Source: Gammaproteobacteria bacterium | GTDB taxonomy: Bacteria > Pseudomonadota > Gammaproteobacteria > Steroidobacterales > Steroidobacteraceae | DNA length: 64,000 bases | NCBI GenBank assembly: GCA_005878835.1 | Contig: VBMV01000051.1 | Span: forward strand, 24,176-88,175 | Reading direction: 5' to 3' | In this document: positions 1-9,823 of the stretch, piece after piece | Layout: every line of letters starts with the position of its first letter | How positions within the stretch are numbered: position 1 is the stretch's first letter | Notes under the pieces: model-generated | What the model saw: the letters and a program-made list of their open reading frames with translations, nothing else | What the model was told of the DNA's origin: nothing | The model's database searches: none | Position numbers and translations under genes: made by a program

Positions 1-219
1 CGTCAGCGCACCGAGTGCGTTCACGAATGGCCGCTCGCTCAGGTAGCGCCACAGCTTGTCCGCCGTGAGCCGCGCGATCGAGTGCTCGACGGGTATGGTG
101 CCGCGCAGGCGAACCACGTCATTGGCGTCATAGGCGCGCCGCACGCCACGCCAGCGCGGCGCCTCGCGCCACTGGCGCCGCAGCTCATCGGCCGTGGGCA
201 GGGAATTCGCAGTGTTCAT
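1..219 (-). CDS. aceA: isocitrate lyase, N-terminal part (truncated at window edge)
   Basis: Reverse-strand translation from ATG at 219: MNTANSLPTADELRRQWREAPRWRGVRRAYDANDVVRLRGTIPVEHSIARLTADKLWRYLSERPFVNALGALT, an ICL-type N-terminus directly downstream of aceB. Confidence 0.85.
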   Translation of the reverse strand, partial: MNTANSLPTADELRRQWREAPRWRGVRRAYDANDVVRLRGTIPVEHSIARLTADKLWRYLSERPFVNALGALT

Positions 220-250
220 GGGCCTGGTGCACCTCGCGCGCCCGCGGTAA

Positions 251-1888
251 TCAGCTCAGCAGCTCATAGGCCGGAAGCGTCAGGAATTCGTCAAAGGTCT
301 CGCTCTTGGTCATCTGCTCGAACAGGCGCGCCGCCGTCGGAAACACACCGTTGCTGAGCCGCGCCGCGCCGACCTCATCGTGGATGCGGTCGAGCTCCGC
401 GCTCAGCAGCCGATCGAAGCGTTCCACCGTCACCAGCTGTCCGTCGCTGGTGCGCGCGCCGTGGCGCAGCCATTGCCACAGCTGCGCGCGACAGATCTCC
501 GCGGTCGCCGCATCCTCCATGAGGTGATACAGCGGCACGCAGCCGTTGCCGCGCAACCACGACTCGAGGTACTGCACGCCGACGCGGATACAGCCGCGCA
601 GGCCCCCCTCGGTGATCTCGCCCTCGGGAACCGTGAGCAGATCCCGCGGCGTCACGTCCACCTCCGCGCGCAGCACGCCGAGCTGGTTGGGCCCGGGCAT
701 GACCGCGTCAAACGGCTCGCGGGCGATCTGTGCCAGCCCCGGATGCGCGATCCAGGTGCCGTCGTGGCCGGCGCGCGCCTCGCGCAGCTTGTCGGCCCGC
801 ACGCGCGCCATCGCGGCCTCATTCGCCTGCAGGTCATCGCGGATCGGGATCTGCGCCGCCATGCCGCCCATGGCGTGCGCGCCGCGCCGGTGACAGGTCT
901 TGATGAGCAGGTCCACGTAGGACTTGAGGAAATGACGCTCCATGGTCACCGTGGCGCGATCCGGCAGCAGGAAGTCGCTGCGGTTACGGAATTTCTTGAT
1001 GAAGCTGAAGATGTAGTCCCAGCGGCCGCAGTTGAGCCCGGCCGAGTGCTCGCGCAGCTCGTAGAGAATCTCGTCCATTTCAAACGCCGCCAGCACGGTC
1101 TCGATGAGCACCGTCGCCTTGATCGTGCCGCGCGCGATACCGAGCGCCTCCTGCGCTGCGAGGAACACCTCGTTCCACAGCCGCGCCTCCAGATGGCTCT
1201 CGATCTTGGGCAGATAGAAATACGGCCCGGTGCCACTGCGCGCGAGCGCCTCGTGGTTATTGGCGAGAAATAACGCGAAGTCGCACAGCGCACCCGACAC
1301 GCTCTCGCCGTTGATGCGCAGGTGTTTCTCCGGCAGGTGCCAGCCGCGCGGCCGCACGATGAGCGTGGCGGTGTGCTCGGCCAGCCGGTAGACCTTGCCG
1401 GTGGCGGGGTCCTCGTAACTGATGGTGCGGCGCACGGCGTCGTTGAGATTCACCTGGCCGCGGATCACGTTCTCCCAGGTGGGCGAGCAGGAGTCCTCGA
1501 AGTCCGCCATGAAGGCGCGCACCGGCGCGTTCAGGGCGTTGATGACCATCTTGCGATCGACCGGGCCGGTGATCTCCACGCGCCGGTCGGCGAGGTCCGC
1601 GGGCACCGGAGAGATGCGCCAGTCGCCGGCGCGCACCGCGGCAGTGTCCGCCAGAAACTGCGGCAACGACCCGTCATCGAGCAGCGCCTGGCGCCGCGCG
1701 CGCGCATTGAGCAGCTCGAGGCGCCGCGCATTGAAGCGCCGGTGCAGGCTCGCCAGCAGCTGCAGCGCCAGCGGCGTCAGCACCTCCTCCGAGCGCTCGA
1801 TCTTCGGTCCCAGGACCTCCAGCTTCGGTCCGGTCTGCTCGCGCGAATACAGCCGCGCCTGGCTCTCGGCGTTCATGAGAGTGAGCAT
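251..1888 (-). CDS. aceB: malate synthase A
   Basis: 545 aa ORF with typical malate synthase A stretches (MADFEDSCSPTWENVIRGQVNL, RPRGWHLPEKH, GLNCGRWDYIFSFIKKF, GGMAAQIPIRDD). Confidence 0.97.
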   Translation of the reverse strand: MLTLMNAESQARLYSREQTGPKLEVLGPKIERSEEVLTPLALQLLASLHRRFNARRLELLNARARRQALLDDGSLPQFLADTAAVRAGDWRISPVPADLADRRVEITGPVDRKMVINALNAPVRAFMADFEDSCSPTWENVIRGQVNLNDAVRRTISYEDPATGKVYRLAEHTATLIVRPRGWHLPEKHLRINGESVSGALCDFALFLANNHEALARSGTGPYFYLPKIESHLEARLWNEVFLAAQEALGIARGTIKATVLIETVLAAFEMDEILYELREHSAGLNCGRWDYIFSFIKKFRNRSDFLLPDRATVTMERHFLKSYVDLLIKTCHRRGAHAMGGMAAQIPIRDDLQANEAAMARVRADKLREARAGHDGTWIAHPGLAQIAREPFDAVMPGPNQLGVLRAEVDVTPRDLLTVPEGEITEGGLRGCIRVGVQYLESWLRGNGCVPLYHLMEDAATAEICRAQLWQWLRHGARTSDGQLVTVERFDRLLSAELDRIHDEVGAARLSNGVFPTAARLFEQMTKSETFDEFLTLPAYELLS

Positions 1889-1972
1889 ACCCCGATCGCA
1901 CGGGAATTTGACCGTGGAAACTTCACACTGTTAATTTCACAGGTCATCCACACTGAGCGGACGGGCCAGGCT

Positions 1973-3520
1973 GTGCCGGAGCTGTTGCGCAAGGGCCATT
2001 TTCTCGGCGCCAAATTGCGCGCGCTACGCAAGCGCAACGGCCTGACCCTGGAAGAGCTGTCGGTGCGCTGTATTCAGCGTAACTCCGGCATCGCGCCCTC
2101 GGTCTCCTACCTGAGCATGATCGAGAGCGGCAAGCGCACCCCCTCCCGGGGGTTGCTCGAGCTTCTCGCCACGGTATTTCAGCGTGCCCCGGCGTGGTTC
2201 CTCGACGAGAGCGCGGATTTCGAGCTGCCCGCGCCCGCCCCCGGAGGCGCCACCGCACGCGTCCCGCTCGAGCCGGCGTTCCTGTTCTCCAAGAGCCTGC
2301 TGCAGGTGGCGATACCGGAGCTGCTCGCCCAGACCGGCACCAGCGGCCGGCAGTTCGCGCACCTTCTCATCCGCTCGCATCAGGAGCTGTCGCGCAATGA
2401 TTTCCCCGACCTGGAGCGCGCCGCCGACAAGGTGAGCGAGCGGCGCTTCCCGCTGTCGGGCGAGGATCTGCTGCGCCTGTGCCGGCGCCACGGGCTGGAG
2501 ATCCGCTGGTTCGACCGCAAGCCGGTGCTGGCGCGCGACAAGGACCGCGAGGTGCGCAGCATGGTGCGCTCGTTCTTCGAGGCGCCGCGCGTGGTGTACG
2601 CCAACCGCGCCCTGCTGGCGGACCCTGCGCGGCTCAAGTTCGACCTCGCGGCGCACATCGCCCACAAGGTGCTGCACGGCGGAGATGGGCTGAAGTCCGC
2701 GCACGCCACCGGCGGGGAGATGGGCGGCAGTCCCGAGGGCGGCTCGAGCGCTCCCGGCATGAATGCCCAGGACGTGCTGCACGCGTGGCGCGACTTCGAG
2801 TGCAGCTTCTTTGCCGGCGCGCTGCTCGCGCCGCGCGTGCCGTTCCGGCGTTTCCTCGCCCGTGAGCGCTACCGGGTGGAAGCGGGCGCGAAGCTCGAGC
2901 TCACCCCGGCGGTGGTGATGCGGCGCATGACCAAGGTGTCTCCCTATCCGTACTGGCATTTCTTCGACGCCTACCCGCCCGGATATCTGCGGGCGGTGTA
3001 TCGCGGCAACGGCATTCCCCTGCCCTGGGGAAACCTCGCGCAGGTGAGCGACCCGTGCCCCAACTGGGCGGTGTTTCGCATGATCGATGCCGATCATGGC
3101 GCGTGCGGCTCGCAGATCTCGGTGCTGCGCGATGGCGAGCGCTCGCTCCTGTACTGCTGTCACTCGCGCCGGGTTCATGACATGGCGGGCAACCCGCACG
3201 TGCTGTCGGTCGGCGTGGACCTGGCGCCGGCGCTCGCCTCGAACGGCGTGCCGAGCGAGCCGGTGATCGATTCGATCCTGCGGGAGTGCCTGCACCGGCG
3301 CGGCGAAGCGCGCGTTCCGAAACCAGCTGCCCAGATGCTCGAGGCGGTGGCGAAGGTACTCAACATCGCCTGGATCGGGGACGCGCTCGCCAGGCCCGCG
3401 CGCATCATCTGTCCGCGCAGCAACCGCTGCCCGCGCCCCGAGCGCTGCGAGGGGGCGCGGCCCTCGCGTGCGCGCGAGATCGCGGACGTGCGCGAGGAGA
3501 TCCTCGGGCACGATGCGTGA
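1973..3520 (+). CDS. XRE-family transcriptional regulator with IrrE/DUF2083-like region (short-chain fatty acid / glyoxylate-bypass type, RamB-like)
   Basis: HTH region LRALRKRNGLTLEELSVRC...SYLSMIESGKRTPSRGLLELLA followed by a long effector region with Cys motifs at the C-terminus. The 732 aa ORF is longer, but the upstream part is antisense to aceB; GTG at 1973 is the likely start. Confidence 0.85.
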   Translation: MPELLRKGHFLGAKLRALRKRNGLTLEELSVRCIQRNSGIAPSVSYLSMIESGKRTPSRGLLELLATVFQRAPAWFLDESADFELPAPAPGGATARVPLEPAFLFSKSLLQVAIPELLAQTGTSGRQFAHLLIRSHQELSRNDFPDLERAADKVSERRFPLSGEDLLRLCRRHGLEIRWFDRKPVLARDKDREVRSMVRSFFEAPRVVYANRALLADPARLKFDLAAHIAHKVLHGGDGLKSAHATGGEMGGSPEGGSSAPGMNAQDVLHAWRDFECSFFAGALLAPRVPFRRFLARERYRVEAGAKLELTPAVVMRRMTKVSPYPYWHFFDAYPPGYLRAVYRGNGIPLPWGNLAQVSDPCPNWAVFRMIDADHGACGSQISVLRDGERSLLYCCHSRRVHDMAGNPHVLSVGVDLAPALASNGVPSEPVIDSILRECLHRRGEARVPKPAAQMLEAVAKVLNIAWIGDALARPARIICPRSNRCPRPERCEGARPSRAREIADVREEILGHDA

Positions 3521-3567
3521 TGGCGTAAAATGCGGGCCACCGCCGGGCCTGCGGAAGGGGATGCACC

Positions 3568-4542
3568 ATGCAGAGGGACAAGGGCGCAAGCACTGGCGCG
3601 GCGGCCGTGACGCTGCTGGGAACGATGTTCCTCGCGAGCGGCGCGGCCGCGCTCGCCGGCGGCGCGCAATCGGCCGCCACCACCGCTACCGCCGCGGATC
3701 TGCAGGCCGAGCGCAACAGCATCGACGCGTGGCGCGCCGGCCGAGTCGGCCGGCTCACCAGCGACACGGGGTGGCTGACGCTCACCGGACTGTTCTGGCT
3801 CAAGCAGGGCGAGAACAGCTTCGGCCGCGCCTCCTCGAACGCGCTGATCCTCGACAACGCCTCGCTCGCCGACACCGCCGGCTCATTCGTGCTGGCCGGC
3901 CACCAGGTGCGCTTCGTCGCCGCTCCCGGCGCCGGCGTGACGCACGACGGACGGGCGGTCAGCTCGCTCGATCTCGCCTCCGATGCCCAGGGTGAACCCA
4001 CGGTCCTTGCCAGCGGCTCGTTGCGCTTCTTCGTCATCGAGCGCGCCGGCAATCTGGGTGTGCGGGTGCGCGATCTGGACAACCCCCACCGCCGCAACTT
4101 CAGCGGACTCACCTACTTCCCGGTGAGCACCGACTGGGTCTGCAACGCCCGCTTCGAGCCTTACGAGCCGGCGCGCCACCTGAAGATCGTCAACATCCTT
4201 GGCATGGAGGAGGAGGCACAGTCGCCGGGGGCGGTGGTATTCAGGAAGAATGGCCGCGAGTGGCGGCTCGATACCGTGCTGGAAACGCCGGGCGAGCAGG
4301 AGCTGTTCGTCATGTTCGCCGACGGCACCAGCGGACATGAGACCTACGGCGGCGGACGGTTCCTGTACATCCCGCTGCCGCAAGGCCATACGGCGCTGGT
4401 GGATTTCAACAAGGCCTTCAACCCGCCGTGCGCGCTGAATGACTTCGCGACCTGTCCGCTGCCGCCGCCGCAGAACCGGCTGAAGCTCAGGGTCGATGCG
4501 GGCGAGAAGAGGTACGCCGGCGGACCCGAGCATCGCTCGTGA
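3568..4542 (+). CDS. DUF1684 domain-containing exported protein
   Basis: 324 aa, N-terminal signal peptide, GWLTLTGLFWLKQGENSFG and NPPCALNDFATCPLPPPQNRLKLRVDAGEKRY typical of DUF1684. Confidence 0.85.
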   Translation: MQRDKGASTGAAAVTLLGTMFLASGAAALAGGAQSAATTATAADLQAERNSIDAWRAGRVGRLTSDTGWLTLTGLFWLKQGENSFGRASSNALILDNASLADTAGSFVLAGHQVRFVAAPGAGVTHDGRAVSSLDLASDAQGEPTVLASGSLRFFVIERAGNLGVRVRDLDNPHRRNFSGLTYFPVSTDWVCNARFEPYEPARHLKIVNILGMEEEAQSPGAVVFRKNGREWRLDTVLETPGEQELFVMFADGTSGHETYGGGRFLYIPLPQGHTALVDFNKAFNPPCALNDFATCPLPPPQNRLKLRVDAGEKRYAGGPEHRS

Positions 4543-6165
4543 TCAGCCCGCCTGATGGCGGCGCTGCGCGCGGGTGAGCCTGATGCGCTCCATGACACGC
4601 CGCCGCCCCTCGGGCGTCAGGGTCGTGCCCGCCGGCGCGGGCCGCGCCGTAAAGCTCGCCGCGGCGCCTGCTGCCGCTGCGGCCGCGCCCGCCTGCGCGG
4701 CCGCGGTCGCGGTCGCTGCAGGAAAGTCGATGAATGCATCGCTGCGGACCTGGGCACCCGCGTCGGTCTGCACGTAAAAGGGCAGGAAGCTGCTCGGCGT
4801 GCTCGCGAGCGCTTCGTAGTCGCCGAGAAACTGCCCCCGTGAATCGGGCGCCAGATCGAGATCGAAGGGTCCGGACAGGTGTGATTCCCGGAAGGTCACA
4901 CCGTCGCTGGAGGTGACCAGCCAGCAGTCGGCGAGGAGCGAGGCGGGCGAGGAGGTGTTGCTGCGCAGGTCGTAGTAGGTGACGCCGATCACGCCATCCG
5001 CGCGCACGTGAATGGTCGGGGTGAATGCCGGCACGTTGGGGTCCGCGTTGACCTGCACGGGGACCGACCAGGTGAGTCCGCCGTCCGCGGAGTGCGTCAT
5101 GGCGATGCCATCGTGCTGCCCGCCGGAAAAGCGTGAGTCCTGCCAGGCGACGTAGACGATGCCCCCGGGGCCGACGCTCACGGACACCAGACCGGAGCCG
5201 TCACGCACCGCCGCGCCGGTGTTGGGATCGGTGGTGCCGACGGCCTGCAGATCCGAGAGCGTGAGCGCAGCGGACCAGTTGGCGCCGTGATCGGTGGAGC
5301 GTATCACCCGCACCAGCGCCGAGGTCGCCCCGAGCTCGGTGAGCAGGTCGAGCACCACGTCGCCCGGCAGCACCACGATCTGGTTGCCGAGGGTCTGACT
5401 CTGCGCACCCGGATCGTAGATGCTGCGGGCGGCCTGCCAGGTGGCGCCGGCGTTGGCCGTCACCGCAACGTAGCTCGGCCCGGCCGACTGCCCGCTGAGC
5501 CGGTCCCACACGGCGTACACGTAGTTCGCGTCGGTCGGGTCGGCGGTGATGGAGCCCTTGTCATTGAAGACGGTCGAGCCGTCCTGGATGAGGGCGATCG
5601 GCGCGCTCCAGGTGAGGCCGCCGTCGCGGGATTGCGCCACCAGCATGCCGCTCGAAGAACCGGGCAGCAGCGTGGCGCCGCTAAAGGACAAGGCCAGGGC
5701 GTAGACCACACCGGCGGGCGAGACCGTGAGCCACACGTCCGTGGCGCGGGCGTAGTCGCCGGGGTTGCCGGAGTTACCGCCGGTGCAGCGCGAGAACGCC
5801 GCGTTCGCCAGCGTCCAGGTCGCACCGCCATCGAAGGACGCGGCGAGATTCAAGCCCTGCGCCCCGCCGTCCGACCAGCGGTTCTGCTGCCAGGCGCTGA
5901 TCAGGTTCATGGGGCTGGTGGGATTGACCGCCAGATACGGCTCGGCCGCCGTGTTGGTGTACAGCGTTCCCGTCGCCGCGACGCCGTCGCAGCCCGCGCT
6001 GAACGTCGAGAGTTGCGACACGCGCACCTGAGTGACCGAGGTGAACGGCGGCGGTGCGCCTGGCGGCGGCGTGCCGCCCCCGCCGCCGCCGCCCCCGCAC
6101 GCCGTGACCAGGGTGAGGAATGCGGCGCCCACCACGGCGCGCGGTGATGCGCCGGCGGCACTCAA
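4543..6165 (-). CDS. sialidase/BNR-repeat-like exported lipoprotein
   Basis: Multiple Asp-box-like motifs (SFDGGATWT, SRDGGLTWS, STDHGANWS, SADGGLTWS) and a LVTACGGGG lipobox. The start is uncertain: a TTG at 6165 overlaps the upstream stop codon. Confidence 0.75.
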   Translation of the reverse strand: MSAAGASPRAVVGAAFLTLVTACGGGGGGGGTPPPGAPPPFTSVTQVRVSQLSTFSAGCDGVAATGTLYTNTAAEPYLAVNPTSPMNLISAWQQNRWSDGGAQGLNLAASFDGGATWTLANAAFSRCTGGNSGNPGDYARATDVWLTVSPAGVVYALALSFSGATLLPGSSSGMLVAQSRDGGLTWSAPIALIQDGSTVFNDKGSITADPTDANYVYAVWDRLSGQSAGPSYVAVTANAGATWQAARSIYDPGAQSQTLGNQIVVLPGDVVLDLLTELGATSALVRVIRSTDHGANWSAALTLSDLQAVGTTDPNTGAAVRDGSGLVSVSVGPGGIVYVAWQDSRFSGGQHDGIAMTHSADGGLTWSVPVQVNADPNVPAFTPTIHVRADGVIGVTYYDLRSNTSSPASLLADCWLVTSSDGVTFRESHLSGPFDLDLAPDSRGQFLGDYEALASTPSSFLPFYVQTDAGAQVRSDAFIDFPAATATAAAQAGAAAAAAGAAASFTARPAPAGTTLTPEGRRRVMERIRLTRAQRRHQAG

Positions 6166-7430
6166 GCGGCGATGAAAATCGTGGCGGGGTGCTCCAGGCA
6201 CTCCTTGAGCGCCTGGATCATCGCGGCCGCGTCGTAACCGTCCACGAAGCGGTGGTCGAAGGACGAGGAGAGGTTCATGGTGCGCCGGATGGCGATGGCG
6301 CCGTCCACGACCACCGGGCGCTCCAGGGCGCGGTTCACGCCGATGATGGCCACTTCCGGAGCGTTGATGATCGGCGTGCTGGCGATGCCGCCCAGCTTGC
6401 CGAGACTGGTGATGGTGATGGTCGAGCCGGTCAGCTCTTCGCGCTTCGCCTTGTTGGTGCGCGCCGCCTCGCTCACCCGGCGCATCTCGGCCGCCAGCTC
6501 CCACAGCGTGAGCGCCTGGGCGTCGTGCACCACCGGCACCTTCAGGCCGTCGGCAGTCTGCGTGGCGACACCCAGGTGCACGGACCGGTGACGCACGATC
6601 ACGCCCCGCTCGGCGTCGTAGTGCGCATTGCATTGGGGAAAATCCTGCAGCACGCGCACCAGCGCCAGCGCCAGGAATGGCAGATAGCTCAGCGCCGGCG
6701 CACCCGGCGCCAGGGCGCCGTTCAGATGACGGCGCAGGGATTCGAGCTCGGTGACGTCCAGTTCCTCCACGTAGGCGAAGTGAGGGATGGTGCGCTTCGC
6801 CTCGCTCATGCGCTGGGCAATGACGCGGCGCAGGCCGATCACCTTGATCTCTTCCGTGGCGCCACTCGGCGCGACGCGCGCCTCGGCGGCCCTGGCCGCG
6901 GGAACCGCCTTGGGCGCCGCGCGCAGCGGCGTCGGCTGCGGCGCGCGCCGCGCCACGTAGGCCTCCAGGTCCTTCGGCACGATCCGTCCGTTGGGTCCGG
7001 AGCCGGCAATCTGCCGCAGATCGATCCCGGCCTCGTGCGCGCGGCGGCGAATGGCCGGCGAGGTGGCGACACGGCCGGCGCGGGCCGCTGCCGGCGTCGG
7101 CGGTACGGCCGCAGCGCCGTTGCCACTGCCGCCCGATGCCGGCGCGGACTTCCCCGCCGGCGCGGGTGTGGCTGGCGCCGCAGCGTCGGGCTGCGTTTCC
7201 AACACGATCAGCTCCGAGCCCACCGGCACCATGTCCCCGGGTGAGCCGGTCGTGGAGAGCACGCGCCCGCCGACCGGCGCCGGTACCTCCACGGCCGCCT
7301 TCTCGGTCATCACCTCGACCAACACGTCGTCCTCGGCGACCGTGTCCCCGGGCTTGACGCGCCAGTTGACGATTTCCGCCTCGACCGTGCCTTCGCCCAG
7401 ATCGGGCAGCTTGAAGACGTACCTGCTCAC
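6162..7430 (-). CDS. dihydrolipoamide acyltransferase (E2) of 2-oxo acid dehydrogenase complex
   Basis: Lipoyl domain VFKLPDLGEGTVEAEIVNW...VMTEKAAVEVPAP, peripheral subunit-binding domain, catalytic SSSFDHRFVDGYDAA. GTG start at 7430. Confidence 0.94.
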   Translation of the reverse strand: MSRYVFKLPDLGEGTVEAEIVNWRVKPGDTVAEDDVLVEVMTEKAAVEVPAPVGGRVLSTTGSPGDMVPVGSELIVLETQPDAAAPATPAPAGKSAPASGGSGNGAAAVPPTPAAARAGRVATSPAIRRRAHEAGIDLRQIAGSGPNGRIVPKDLEAYVARRAPQPTPLRAAPKAVPAARAAEARVAPSGATEEIKVIGLRRVIAQRMSEAKRTIPHFAYVEELDVTELESLRRHLNGALAPGAPALSYLPFLALALVRVLQDFPQCNAHYDAERGVIVRHRSVHLGVATQTADGLKVPVVHDAQALTLWELAAEMRRVSEAARTNKAKREELTGSTITITSLGKLGGIASTPIINAPEVAIIGVNRALERPVVVDGAIAIRRTMNLSSSFDHRFVDGYDAAAMIQALKECLEHPATIFIAA

Positions 7431-8443
7431 GCCGCCTCCATCACCTGCTTGAGCGCCGCGGCAATGCGCGCCGGTCCCGGAAAATACTCCCATTCGAACG
7501 CGTGCGGATAAGGCGTGTCCCAGCCGGTGACGCGCTGCACCGGCGCTTCGAGATTCCAGAAGCACTGTTCCTGAACCGTGGCCACGAGCTCCGCGCCATA
7601 GCCGCTGAAGCGCGTCGCCTCGTGCACCACCACACAGCGGCCGGTCTTGCAGACCGAGGTGCACAGCGTGTCCACGTCGAGCGGCGCCATGCTGCGCACG
7701 TCGACGATCTCCGCGTCGACGCCCGCAAGCCGCACCGCCGCCTCGGCGACGTGCACCATGGTGCCGTAAGTGAGCACGCTGACTTCCTTACCCTCGCGCA
7801 CCAGTGCGGCGCGGCCGATCGGCACGCGGTAATGGCCCTCGGGCACCTCGCCGCGCGGGTGCGCGCTCCACGGCACCGCGGGCTTGTGCGGATCGCCGTC
7901 GAAGGGCCCGTTGTAGATGCGCTTGGGCTCGAAGAACACCACCGGATCCTCGTCCTCGATCGAGCTGATCAGCAGGCCCTTGGCGTCGTAGGGGTTGGAG
8001 GGCATCACGACCTTGATGCCGCACACGTGCGTGAAAACGCTCTCCGGGCTCTGCGAATGAGTCTGCCCGCCGCGGATACCGCCGCCGCACGGGGTACGGA
8101 TGGTCACCGGCGCGAAGAACTCCCCCGCCGAGCGGTAACGCAGCCGCGCGAGCTCGCTCACCACCTGATCGAAGCCCGGATAGATGTAGTCGGCAAACTG
8201 GATTTCCGCGACCGGCTTCAGCCCGTTGACCCCCATGCCGATGGCCGCGGCGATGATGCCGCCTTCGGCGATCGGCGTGTCGAGGACGCGATGCTCGCCG
8301 TACTTTCTCTGCAGCCCGTCGGTGACGCGGAACACGCCGCCGAAGAAGCCCACGTCCTCGCCCAGAATGACGACGCGCGGATCGCGCTCCAGCATCACGT
8401 CCATCGCGGAGTTGAGCGCCTGGACCATGTTCATGCGCGCCAT
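7427..8443 (-). CDS. 2-oxoacid (branched-chain) dehydrogenase E1 beta subunit
   Basis: 338 aa transketolase-like beta subunit (LGEDVGFFGGVFRVTDGL, TPIAEGGIIAAAIGMGVNGLKPVAEIQFADYIYP). Confidence 0.95.
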   Translation of the reverse strand: MARMNMVQALNSAMDVMLERDPRVVILGEDVGFFGGVFRVTDGLQRKYGEHRVLDTPIAEGGIIAAAIGMGVNGLKPVAEIQFADYIYPGFDQVVSELARLRYRSAGEFFAPVTIRTPCGGGIRGGQTHSQSPESVFTHVCGIKVVMPSNPYDAKGLLISSIEDEDPVVFFEPKRIYNGPFDGDPHKPAVPWSAHPRGEVPEGHYRVPIGRAALVREGKEVSVLTYGTMVHVAEAAVRLAGVDAEIVDVRSMAPLDVDTLCTSVCKTGRCVVVHEATRFSGYGAELVATVQEQCFWNLEAPVQRVTGWDTPYPHAFEWEYFPGPARIAAALKQVMEAA

Positions 8444-8446
8444 GCT

Positions 8447-9733
8447 TCAACCCTTCTTGGCCACGGACGGCGCGCTCTGCCGGCGCTCGGCTGCCGCCGC
8501 GCTGCGCAGCGCCCGCAACTCCTCGCGCTGGCGCACGAGATTGGGCGGCATCTCCTTGAACACGTCTTCGAACATCGTCAGCGGGTCGAGCGAGGGCCCG
8601 CCGGTGAGGGTTCCGTACGACTCCGCCTCCTTCCAGCAGGCGGTGACGTGCGCCTCGAGCTCCTTCTCGAGCCGGCCATGGCGCTCCTCGGACCACTCGC
8701 CGAGTGCGATCAGGTGCTGCTTCAGACGCGTGACCGGGTCCCCGAGCGGCCAGGCGCGCCACTCTTCCTTGGGTCGGTAGCGCGCAGGATCGTCGCTGGT
8801 GGAGTGCGCCGCCGCCCGATAGGTCACGTGCTCGATCAGGGTGGGCCCGCCGCTCTGGCGCGCGCGCTGCGCGGCCCACTGTGTCACCGCGTACACCGCC
8901 AGGAAATCGTTGCCGTCGACGCGAATCCCCGGCATGCCGTAACCGGGGCCGCGCTGCGCGAAGGTCTTGTGCTCACCACCTGCGAAGCCCTGGAAGGTGG
9001 AGATCGCCCACTGGTTGTTGACCAGATTCAGAATCACCGGCGCCTGGTAGACCGCGGCGAAGGTCATCGCGTAGTGGAAGTCCGCCTCCGCGCTCGAGCC
9101 CTCGCCGAGCCAGCTGGCGGCAATCCGGTCTTCGCCCTTGATGGCTGCGGCCATCGCCCAGCCGACCGCCTGGGGAAACTGCGTGGCGAGGTTGCCGGAG
9201 ATCGTGAAGATGTTGCCGCTGCCCCAGTGGTACATGATGGGCATCTGTCGGCCCTTGCACATGTCGTGAGTGTTCGACAGACACTGGCACATGAGCTCGA
9301 CCAGGTTGCGGCCGCGCACGACGTGCAGGCCCTGCTGCCGATACGAGGGGAACAGCATGTCCCCCGGCTGCAGGGCCATGCCCTGCGCGACCGCCACCGC
9401 CTCTTCGCCGGTGGACTTGATATAGAAGGAGATACGCCCCTGCCGCTGGATCTTCTGCATGCGGTCATCGAACAGCCGGGTGAGCAGCATGTGGCGCAGG
9501 CCCACCTGCAGCTCGGAGGCCTCCAGGCGCGGATCCCAGGGCCCGACGGCCCGGTGCTCTTCATCGAGCACCCGCACCATCTCCAGGGCGAGGTTCTCGA
9601 TGTCGCGCACGGAGGCGGTGACGTCCGGGCGGTTCACCGCACCTGCCGGGGATATCTGCACGTAGCTGAAATCCGGTTCCTGCCCCGGCCGTGCCGGCGG
9701 GGCAGGAACATGCAAGCGCGACCGTGGGGTCAT
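8447..9733 (-). CDS. 2-oxoacid (branched-chain) dehydrogenase E1 alpha subunit
   Basis: TPP-binding region WLGEGSSAEADFHYAMTFAAVYQAPVILNLVNNQWAIST; THSTSDDPARY-like motif. ATG at 9733. Confidence 0.95.
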   Translation of the reverse strand: MTPRSRLHVPAPPARPGQEPDFSYVQISPAGAVNRPDVTASVRDIENLALEMVRVLDEEHRAVGPWDPRLEASELQVGLRHMLLTRLFDDRMQKIQRQGRISFYIKSTGEEAVAVAQGMALQPGDMLFPSYRQQGLHVVRGRNLVELMCQCLSNTHDMCKGRQMPIMYHWGSGNIFTISGNLATQFPQAVGWAMAAAIKGEDRIAASWLGEGSSAEADFHYAMTFAAVYQAPVILNLVNNQWAISTFQGFAGGEHKTFAQRGPGYGMPGIRVDGNDFLAVYAVTQWAAQRARQSGGPTLIEHVTYRAAAHSTSDDPARYRPKEEWRAWPLGDPVTRLKQHLIALGEWSEERHGRLEKELEAHVTACWKEAESYGTLTGGPSLDPLTMFEDVFKEMPPNLVRQREELRALRSAAAAERRQSAPSVAKKG

Positions 9734-9823
9734 GGGTGCCTCTGAAGCCTTACGCGCGAGGGGTTGCGGCGCCGAGTAAGAGTTCGGCACGATTGTAGTC
9801 GCCTGACACGGGTAACACTACGC

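Noticed and set aside
1322-1972. N-terminal extension of the XRE regulator ORF
   Set aside because: Overlaps aceB antisense; regulator homology begins at the GTG near 1973.
2024-3589. 521-aa minus-strand ORF opposite the regulator
   Set aside because: His/Arg-rich antisense frame with no domain motifs; the plus-strand regulator is the real gene.
7502-9745. 747-aa plus-strand ORF
   Set aside because: Antisense to the E1-alpha/E1-beta genes, which have clear family motifs; composition is artefactual.
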